A stretch of DNA of 64,000 nucleotides from Rhizodiscina lignyota (Eukaryota > Ascomycota > Dothideomycetes > Aulographales > Rhizodiscinaceae). Position numbers and translations under genes: made by a program. Under the pieces are notes generated by a model, which was not told the origin of the DNA, searched no databases, and saw only the letters and a program-made list of their open reading frames with translations. Location of the stretch: NCBI GenBank assembly GCA_010015805.1, contig ML978121.1, forward strand, positions 1,736,001 through 1,800,000, written 5' to 3'. Shown in pieces: positions 55,749 through 64,000 of this stretch. Position 1 is the stretch's first letter. Each line of letters opens with the position of its first letter.

Positions 55749-56613
55749 AAATGGCTTTCTAGACTTGATACCCATTGATTAGGCATAGCATGGATAACCA
55801 ATAAAAGTTTCTGGTTCATGAGCATAGCGAATTTGATGAGGAGATCTTGTTAAACTAAGAATCTGATGCTCTGGCACAATGTGTAACTGGCAAAGAAGCC
55901 GAAGACGTCAAACATCTACATACTATAGTCACCTCGCGAAAAGACTGCACCACCGAATGATGATAGTATTCAATTGGATGGCAGTGCTGTACGCAAATGA
56001 GGCACGGAAGTGATAGCATCGTCGACCACCATTTCAGGGCACTGATCGGCTTTGATGTATAGCCTTTGTAGCTTATAAGCCTACAAATATTTCAACGGTA
56101 TGCTACCTCTATACGTACTCCTAATAAAATATAGTCAGGCTGTCTGGGATAGTCTCGATTACTTTGAAATGTAGCAACTGCTGAACCTTCGGCTTTCCAA
56201 CTTTGGCGGCGGCCAATTGTTTGGTAACCCTCAAGAGAAGGAGTGGCAAATTAGACTATGTTCCTCCAGTACCTGTGCGAGCGCTAGAAGACACTGGGGA
56301 CGCTGATTCTTGCGCACTAGACTCATCCTGCTCAGGAGTGGAGGAAGTAAACATCGCAAGTTGTACAGGTCACAACATCTTCCGCCATGGTTGGCAAAGC
56401 GTTTTCGATAGATTGGAATCTATGCACCTCGATCAGAGCGCAGAACGCTAGCTAGCTTCCACCACTACGAGTAAATCTGCGTCTCTGAATCGCAATAAGC
56501 GTACACTTCTTGTCCCATTATCGGCTCAATCGGGCGACAGTTCCTCAGTTCTTGCTAGATCTTCCCAGTCAGCAAAACTGCAAGATTTGGCTGAATTTGC
56601 TCATCCTCTCCAC
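55749..56613. other. Convergent 3' region, 0.86 kb
   Basis: Between the carboxypeptidase and the leftward AHA1 gene. Only one frame longer than 80 codons (56203-56451) is present, with no family features. Confidence 0.5.
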
Positions 56614-57747
56614 TCAAAGCACCGTCCCGAATCCAAATGTCATCTTGATACTTCGCACGTAATACTCTCCCCAATTCCTCCTCGTCACCTCCTCCTCGCC
56701 GGTCGGCACACCCTTCCACTCCACCCTCATCACCGTCACATGATCCACGTTGTTTTGCTCAAATTTGAGGTGCAGATCGCTGTAATGTCCTTCGGGCCAC
56801 TGCCGCAATCGCCACTTCTGCCGTATTTCTGTCAGTGGATTCAGCTCCACGTACTCGCCGCTCACATTGCCGCCAAAGAGGCTGAACTTTCCACCAGGAT
56901 TAGCACCCTCGAATACTGTTGGCGGTGCGCGTGTGAAAGCGGCAAGCCGTTGTGGGTCGGTGAATGTGGCGTATAACTCTTCTGCTGATGTGCGGAATTC
57001 GGTTGAATCTGTGAGCGTTGTGACATTCACCGCGGGGCCTTTGCCGGATTGGGAGGTTGATGTTGTGGTTCCCTCTTTGGAAGGCTCGCTTGACTTGGAG
57101 ACATGCGAGTTGGACAGGTATTTTGGTGTCGAGAAGCCTGATGAAGGGTTGGAGCCGGGCGCGTGCTGGATGTCCTTACCATGCTCCGCGATCAGCGCCG
57201 GTCCCAGAGTCTGGAGCTTTTTGCGTATTTGTGGTGTCAGTTTTGAGCGAACGAGGTCTTTCAAGGGAGCCATTTCCGATGACTCAGAGTAGAGTGCGAT
57301 TTCGAACTGCGGCATATAGTCAGCAGCTGGCCGTGCTTCTTCCTATAACTTTGCGAGAGCCAAGGGAAACGTACAACGTACTCGTCTTCCTCCGTATCAT
57401 GCGCAACCTCTGGAATCGTGATCGAGCCCATCTCTTCCTTCTCCTTGTCTTCGTCGAGCTTTATCTTGCCTAAGCTATTCGTCAGCTCCTCTTGTAACAT
57501 TTGCAAGGCATTTTCGCTGCGCACCTTGATATTCGAGCACCAATCGCACGTCGAATAGTGTGATAACCTTGCCCTTTCTCTGACTCACGTCCACATCTCC
57601 ATCCATTGTCGATATGCGCTCGATCTTCACACTTGTGTCACCTTCCTCTGCCGACAGCCCGACGAGCTCCTTCTCCAGGTACTCCTTCGCCCATCCTGAT
57701 ACATCTTTATTGACCCAATGCCAGTTGTTCGGATTGTGAAGGACCAT
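56614..57747 (-). CDS. AHA1: Hsp90 co-chaperone Aha1
   Basis: Three exons: 57747-57525, 57469-57375 and 57306-56614; introns 55 and 68 nt; 336 residues. The N-terminal Aha1 domain starts NPNNWHWVNKDVSGWAKEYLEKEL, including the conserved NxNNWHW that touches the Hsp90 middle domain. After a flexible Ser/Thr-rich linker (about 155-190) comes the C-terminal AHSA1/START-like domain with SAEELYATFTDPQRLAAFTRAP, GGKFSLFGGNVSGEYVEL and KWRLRQWPEGHYSDL. Aha1 stimulates the ATPase of Hsp90 in the cytosol and is strongly conserved; the length matches yeast Aha1 (about 350). Splice phases agree at both junctions. The telomere-like motif at 58208-58220 lies 460 bases upstream of the start. Confidence 0.95.
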
Positions 57748-58898
57748 CGTGTGTAGGCAGCGCCGCGAAGCGTTCAGGCACAATTGAATGTGGACTGATG
57801 GGGCAATTCTACGAACTGAATGTTAGATTGTGACTTGGTCTTGAGGTCGGCATTCTGATAATTAAGATGACTGATCAGGAAACGCAAATGTTTGCAAAAG
57901 CTATTCCGCAGCAAAAAGAGTACAAGTCTTTCTCGGACTGGTGCCAGCACGATTCTCATCATTCAATTGAGGGTAATCTATACGCAGGATGAATAGTAGC
58001 TTTGTGATTCACTCACCTGGAGTCTATGCGCGTGTGAGATATTCAGCGAGAGAGATTCCGGAATACAGAAACGCCTTGATCGCCAGAAAGAAAGCCGAGA
58101 TGTTGTGGGATGTTTGATGGATTTCCTGGTGGAGGCTGTAGAAAGTGCTAGATTAATTGCATGGATTCCATGCCGGTGCACATCGGTGCGCTTAATGTTC
58201 CGATGCCAGGGTTAGGGTTTGCAAACGAGCTAGCGTGAACAGAAATTCATCCTTCCGTTCAACCTCTTGTTCATTCGCTCTGTCTTCTACAATCGTACCT
58301 GATCTACTCTTAAGACTATCCCTCGATTATTATTATGTTAATGAAAACCTTCCCTTATATACTTAGTATATAGATGTGCCGGAAGATTTAACTTAACAAC
58401 GTAGGAAGGTTCATCTGCCCGTAGAGAGCTCGACGCTTGAAAGGCGAAAGTGAGTAGGAGAGCTGTTAGATGCGAATAGCGCGTATTAAACGTCTCTTCC
58501 CGCGTTCGGCGACAATGTTCCATTTGTGGTCTTGAGCTGGGTATGCACGTTTGCATTTGAGACAAGAACAAACTGACGATATTGAGTGTGGAGACGTTCT
58601 TCGCAATGGCGGCTTCACAATTTTTCAGTCATACATTCAGTAGCATGAGAAACAAACAAGAAAGAAAGAGGAGTCCCAGACAAAGAGTGAAGAAAATCTC
58701 TTAAGTTTGGGTGCAAGCAGCTCTGCCCTGCTCCTGCCTGTCTTTTTCGCTATCACGTCGTAAATGCCAAATCGGGTTGAAATCTGAGATTGCAACCTTT
58801 CTCTCATTACGATTTTCATCTTGATTCAACCATAGGCACTGCCACCGTCGTCTCACTCTGATCTTCTTTCACAGTGGTGTTCCACTTCTGGGTTGGGA
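57748..58898. promoter_or_regulatory. Divergent promoter region, AHA1 / CAS1-type gene
   Basis: 1.15 kb between start codons pointing away from each other. No gene is supported; frames at 58338-58571 and 58637-58819 on the minus strand lack features. Contains a telobox-like motif. Confidence 0.5.
58208..58220. promoter_or_regulatory. Telobox-like motif (AGGGTTAGGGTTT)
   Basis: Two copies of the telomeric unit TTAGGG in one 13-bp block in a divergent promoter. It is a stronger match than the one at 18681-18690 and has the same spacing to start codons (hundreds of bases). Binding by a Tbf1-like Myb protein is possible. Confidence 0.4.
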
Positions 58899-61505
58899 AT
58901 GAGGTCGTCTGTTGCGTCCTCTGGCAATACTTGCATTCTTATTTTATTCATCTCCACTATACTGGTTGCCGCTTTTCGTCATTATTGGCTCGGTCAGTAA
59001 ATATTCATCGTATCCGACTGGCCCTTGATTCTAGCTAACTGGTCTTGACTCCGGATAGAATCAAATGATCCTTTCAAATGCCGCACACTTCTACGACAAG
59101 GCAAATGGCTTCCAGCTGTGCCGACCCTCTTCAGCATATCATCTCAAAGATGGCAACCACCGGGATGTCTCCTCCATGAATATACGGCCAAGGACATACA
59201 ACTCTGCCTTGGGTCGAGAAGCATCCTCTTCGCTGGTGATTCTGCATTACGCCAGACATTCTGGGCGACTGCAAGGAAGCTCGATTCTACGCGGGCAAAG
59301 GCCGAAGAAGCCAAGACGGTGCGACATGAAAACATTGTTTATGACACGGAGTTTGGACGTCTGCAATTCCTGTGGGATCCGTTCCTGAACAGCTCCGATC
59401 TGTGGCAAGTTGTGGAATCTTATTCTGGACCTGTAGAGCCGGCAAATCGTATTGCAGCCATCGTCCTTGGCGGTGGTCTATGGTTTGCACGTCATCTTGA
59501 GAATGGCTCTCCTGATCGATTCGAAGAAGTGATTGGGAAACTTGTTTCCTTTGATCAGGACATGTGGCTCGAGAACATGCCCTGGTACACTTCATTCGAA
59601 GAATCAAGTGACCAGATTCTTATCGTCCCTGTTGAACAGCCACTCTATGACCGGCTCACCCTTGACAGGGCGGTTGATATCATGCCACAAGAAATCAACA
59701 ACATGAACGAGTATTTGGACGTGCTCTCTCTCAAGAGACGGGCAAATGTAGTGAGCGCTTTCACACGAATGACAGAAGGACGCAGCGATGCGTATACGGA
59801 TAGTGGGCTGCATGTTGTCGACAGTGTCGCGGATGACAGGGCAAACATCATTCTCAATCTAAGATGCAATGCAAAGCTGGACCGGATGCTTGGTGCGCCA
59901 TTCAACCGTACATGTTGCTCACCATATCCGCACTTCACGTGGGTGCAACTTCTAGCGCTGGCTACCTTCGTCGTTCTCCTCCCGTACAAGGTTCTTCGCA
60001 TATTCCAGACAAATCGAGGCCTGCACATATCCAAAGCTTTCAATAGAACACAAACGAGCGTCATTCTGATGGCCGCTATCGGATACTGCGTATTGGCGGA
60101 TCGAACACACCTTTTCAACAAGACGCCAAAAGTCTTTGATATCAAGGAACTTCTATTTCTTTGTGGCCTTTCCCTGATCATCGGTGTCCTTACTGTGAGG
60201 CGATCTTATAATCACAGGGAGATCCGGCTGGTCACAGAACCCGGAGCCAGCATTGACGAGAGCACCTTTCTCTCTCGACAACAAACTGAAGAATGGAAGG
60301 GATGGATGCAGCTTTTCATACTTTTCTATCATTACACCGGTGGATCGCGCAATCTCCGTGTGTATATTCTGGTCCGTTTACTGGTTGCTTCGTATCTCTT
60401 CCTCACAGGCTACGGACACGCGATGTATTTTCTCAGCAGCGCGGATTACTCCTTCAAGCGAGTGGCAGCTGTTCTGGTACGATTAAACCTACTCAGCTGC
60501 GTTCTCCCCTACATAATGCAGACGGATTACTTGGATTACTACTTCGCACCTCTCGTCAGCTTTTGGTTCATGTTCGTCTATTTCACCCTGCGTTTCCGGA
60601 GAGGACATAACCAGCACCTACCGTTTCTCATCATGAAGATAATGGTTGCGCACTTCCTCTGCTGGCTGATCCACTACGACGACCGTCTCACAAATATTGT
60701 ATTCCGCAGCCTCGCTCGTACCTGTCGCACCACCTGGGATAGCAGAGAATGGTACTTCCGTGTGACGTTAGATATCCATGTGGTCTGTGTTGGAATGTTC
60801 GTAGCTGCCGTTCAAGCTTCTGTGGCATCGCAACCTACTTCCAGTACCAAGTTCTCGATATGGGGCGCGTTAAGAGTGGTGGCGGCAGGTCTGGTCATCT
60901 CTGCGTATTCGTATTCGGCACAATGGACAGAGACGAAATACGAGTATAACTGGTGGCATGCGAAACTGGCTTGGCTACCCGTGCTCTCATACGTCGTGCT
61001 GCGTAACTCAAATGCGCTCTTCAGATCGACTCACTCAACAGCGTTTGAGTGGATTGGCAAGCGCTCCCTGGAGACTTTTGTTCTCCAATTTCACATTTGG
61101 CTTGCTGCAGACACGAAAGGCTTGCTGAGTCTTGGGATTTGGAGCCATATCGGCCTCGCACGATACGAACGACCACTCGATTTTCTGGTCTTCACAACCA
61201 TTTTCCTGTGGCTAAGCAATTTGGTTTCCAACGCGACCAACCACATCACAACTTTAATCATTCAGTCTGACGGACTCGAGAAGCCTTTCTCCAGCATCGA
61301 GGGCGATGAGGAACGAAGGAAGTCCACAGAATTGAAGCTGCCAGTGTATGCCAGCTACGGCACGCGATATATTCGATCTCGAGGCCGAGGAGTGTTGGCT
61401 TGGCTAAAAGACTTGAAAGTCAAAATTGCTTTGATGTTGATCACTTTGTGGATTCTCAATTTGGTATATGGGCACTCCCAGCTATGTCCCAGCATCGAGT
61501 ACTAA
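58899..61505 (+). CDS. CAS1-type polysaccharide O-acetyltransferase
   Basis: Two exons, 58899-58992 and 59059-61505 (intron 66 nt), 846 residues. A short cytosolic tail and signal anchor (CILILFISTILVAAF) are followed by a lumenal SGNH/PC-esterase-like domain with the GDS motif at 91-93 in LFAGDSALRQTFW and a conserved Trp-rich start (QRWQPPGC). The second half is a 10-13-helix membrane acyltransferase domain (LFILFYHYTGGS, RNLRVYILVRLLVASYLFLTGYGH, LVSFWFMFVYFTLRF), the Cas1p fold. In Cryptococcus, Cas1 O-acetylates capsular glucuronoxylomannan, and relatives in ascomycetes and mammals (CASD1) O-acetylate glycans in the Golgi. The real start is upstream of the open frame's own first ATG, because exon 1 supplies the anchor and joins ESNDPFKC in phase. 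It likely decorates secreted wall glycans. Confidence 0.93.
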
Positions 61506-63346
61506 CAGGTTGGTAGACATATCGATAGAGAACGAGCATGCACAGAGGAAGTACAAAGGAAACATGGCTAATCCATTCAATGGTGGATTGGGAATGTGGG
61601 GATGTGGAGCGAGAATGCCATGTGTTTGCTTTTCGTGCTACCATCGCCAGGGAACACGCATAAGAGGCCGCATCTACCTCGGTTCATAGAAAGAAAGTAA
61701 AGTTATCGGCTGAATTCAGTAATCTGGAAAGACAACAATGGTGAGACGGCGACAGAAAATACTTCACAATGATCCTGTGTACCTCACACTTCCTATCGTG
61801 AATTGACCGGTCCACCCAAGTCGGAGGGCGGACGAGTAGGCGCGTTCCTGCATAAAGCTGTGCGAGCAGGCGACTCGACAGAATCAGTACGTAGATGGCT
61901 GCTGACAGTTTCTGGCAGCGGGCGTCTGCATCGTCAATACTGCGATGTTGGGTTGCCACGTGCTCTGAGTTGGCGTGGCATGTGCATGGGCATACTGTGC
62001 AACTCAAACCTCTTTGATAGTGCCGTATCTTGGTAAGCATCGCCGATCTTCAAGGATAACCATGAATAGATGCTGTCTGTGGCTCAAGTCCAAGGCCGTC
62101 AGAGACTGATTTGTCTCAAGCAGGCATTCTTCTCGAAGCCATGTTGTGAAACATCATGATACACAACAGACGGGAGCGGGAGAATTGCGCCAACGACGAT
62201 GCTCTAGCCACGAGGTGCGAGATGGAATGAGCGAGCATGTTCGATCCACCTTGGGTTTGATGCAATAGGGCATATGAAACACAATAGAGGAGGCGAGGTT
62301 CATGGACGGAAATGCTGTGCAGCAGCGCTTCACCCTGCCTCTCTCGTGGGGTAACTGGACGTCAACCACTCTTCGTTGATCTATTCACTTAAGTTTGGGA
62401 TGTCGGGGTCGGTGCAGAGATCTCCACATAGTTGCCCGTTCTCACTCGAGACAAGAGGCTCCAACTAATAGCTGCAGCGGCTGCTTGTGACATCTCGGCC
62501 TCATGATGAGACACCGAATGGACATCACAGAGAGCCTCCGGGAAGCCCCTCCGCTACCAAGCAGAGCGAAAAAGGGAAAGAAAAAATAGAGTCCAGGTTC
62601 AGGCGACGCAGTGAATTAAAAAGAAGTACAAAGTGAATAAATCGGATATTGAAAGTGTTCGCTGGGCTGAGCAAACAATCGTCACCTCTTCTCTTGCCTA
62701 CGGCGGGGGAAACAGGGTTCGGCCGCTGCGCTGCGGTGTGAGAAGCGGCCACTCCACTCCAGGAATTCCATCACAGCCATCGCGCGCCAAGTTTCGCCTT
62801 CAACACCGTCCACCTACTTTCTTTCTTCACCTCTTGAATCATCAGCGAACCAACACAATCGCGCCGCCTCCTTTGTCTCTGCTCTCCGTTGGCCCACGAA
62901 GCTTCCTTCTCTGCCGTGCTACCGAAGCCTTGGTCTCTGCTACGCAACGTTTTGCTGCACACTTCCGCCCCCCGAACGTGCCCATTGACTGCTGCAAACG
63001 ATTTCATAACGCGTTTTGCGGACCATCTCGCGCGACCACGCCAATTTCGTACTGCCAACATCATGGTGTTGGTGGTACTGGTGTCGTGAGCGCTTCTTTG
63101 TGCGGCATCAAAGGTACCCTAACCGCCGAAAATCGCTATCCGTTCGCGCTTCTGTAATAGTGGGCTGTTTGTTAACTCGTACGATCTCAGAATTACATCT
63201 TAACACCCTCTCGACTCGTGCCTCGTTACGAATCCCAAAGCACCCGACGCCTCGGTCACAGAAATTCGAACTAGTCGCCGCTTTTTGGTGGCGCCGGTGG
63301 CAACGACACACAGCATTTTTGAAGTGCGAGCGCGTCAACCGTCAAG
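61506..63346. other. Gene-free 1.8-kb stretch before the transportin gene
   Basis: Frames up to 174 codons (62633-63157, plus strand) occur, but they lack conserved features, run close to the transportin start, and are probably upstream leader sequence. The region must contain the transportin promoter. No repeats or RNA genes were recognised. Confidence 0.45.
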
Positions 63347-64000
63347 ATGGCCTGGCAACCACAGGAAGAGCCTCTCCGCACGCTCGCCCACTACTTGAGA
63401 GATTCTTTGAGTGGACATGACAAAAACGCGCAGAAGAACGCGGAGCTGGTGAGTGCGGGCGGCTCTCCCCGCAATTAATGTCACTAAGAGGTTTTTCCAC
63501 AGATGCTCAAACAAGGGAAAGCATCTCCAGATTTCCCAAACTACTTAGCATTTCTGTTCTGCAATGAGCAGTCGCCGACAGTGATCGATCTTTCTCCCGA
63601 GAACTACCATCTTGCGCGAAGCGCGGCGGCGATCCTCCTCAAGAACGACATCAAATCCGGCTATAAGAAGATACCGTCTTCAAACAAATCATACATTAAA
63701 TCAGTCATATTGCAAGGCCTGCGCGACCAGAATGGACAGATTCGAAACTATGCAGGTAACGTCATCACCGAGATCGTGCGGCAGGGTGGCATCATGGACT
63801 GGCCTCAGATACTCGCCGAGCTCGTGTCCGTAATTCAGAACAAAAGCGGATCTGAAAGCCAAGTAGCACAAGAAGGTGCAATGTCGGCTTTATTGAAGAT
63901 CTGTGAGGACAACAAACGGGCGTTGGACAAGGTGTACCAAGGCGAACGACCGCTGGCTTTCTTATTTCCACAGCTTCTGGCTTTCACGGCTAGCGAGCAT
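63347..64000 (+). CDS. KAP104: Transportin (karyopherin beta-2), 5' part
   Basis: Exons 63347-63448 and 63503 onwards, running off the window at 64000; 200 residues visible. The N-terminus MAWQPQEEPLRTLAHYLRDSLSG followed by PNYLAFLFCNE, HLARSAAAILLKNDIKSGYK and QIRNYAGNVITEIVRQGG matches HEAT repeats 1-4 of transportin-1/Kap104. The protein imports PY-NLS cargo such as hnRNP proteins into the nucleus and is about 930 residues when complete. The 54-nt intron sits at the same early place as in many ascomycetes. The truncation is only by the window edge. Confidence 0.94.

Noticed and set aside
62633-63157. A 174-codon plus-strand frame upstream of the transportin gene.
   Set aside because: It begins in promoter sequence, shows no conserved features and overlaps another frame on the opposite strand; more likely 5' leader and chance openness.
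1-64000. CRISPR arrays, rRNA and tRNA genes.
   Set aside because: No regularly spaced direct repeats and no tRNA B-box or cloverleaf pattern were found by eye. A tRNAscan run would be decisive.

Overview
The window is nuclear DNA of a filamentous ascomycete, most likely a Dothideomycete. Genes are intron-bearing with short introns (mostly 47-80 nt, GT-AG, CTRAC/CTGAY-like branch points), intergenic regions are moderate, genes lie on both strands without operons, and the gene set is typical of Pezizomycotina (LaeA-like methyltransferase, Dal5-like transporter, Rid1-like GBD protein, CAS1 O-acetyltransferase, polysaccharide pyruvyltransferase). Species-level placement rests on general gene content, not on a search.

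Layout. 0-6 kb: tail of an unknown gene, a secreted histidine acid phosphatase, a Cys-rich hypothetical gene and a MetE-like protein. 6-8.3 kb: a strange gene cut into about a dozen tiny exons by 47-58 nt introns, several with internal direct repeats. 8.3-12.3 kb: Dal5-family transporter with a 14-nt micro-exon, then a small cupin. 13.4-18 kb: a 1,502-residue disordered protein, possibly of the Seg1/eisosome type. 19-21.3 kb: epoxide hydrolase and a convergent SDR lacking the YxxxK pair. 21.8-28.1 kb: EMC1 and a nucleotide-sugar/triose-phosphate-type transporter. 29.6-34.6 kb: Golgi-type pyruvyltransferase, monocarboxylate-type MFS transporter and a second cupin. 34.7-38.5 kb: a coiled-coil CxxC protein with a 108-bp duplication, farnesyltransferase beta, and a Dabb protein with a probable mitochondrial presequence. 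40.8-46.3 kb: a small dsRBD-like protein, LaeA-like methyltransferase and cytochrome P450. 46.8-53 kb: Rid1-like protein, TCTP, and sphingoid C4-hydroxylase (Sur2). 53.5-64 kb: serine carboxypeptidase, Aha1, CAS1-type O-acetyltransferase, and the start of transportin (Kap104).

Most of this is core eukaryotic housekeeping: ER insertion (EMC1), Hsp90 cycle (Aha1), prenylation (Ram1), nuclear import (Kap104), sphingolipids (Sur2). Scattered among it are accessory genes for metabolism and the cell surface (P450, epoxide hydrolase, SDR, cupins, MFS, pyruvyl- and O-acetyltransferases). There is no PKS, NRPS or terpene synthase, so this is not a complete secondary-metabolite cluster. The most unusual item is the intron-saturated gene at 6.5-7.9 kb. 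Gene models below were built by hand from reading-frame continuity, splice motifs and family resemblance; exon coordinates are stated so they can be tested.
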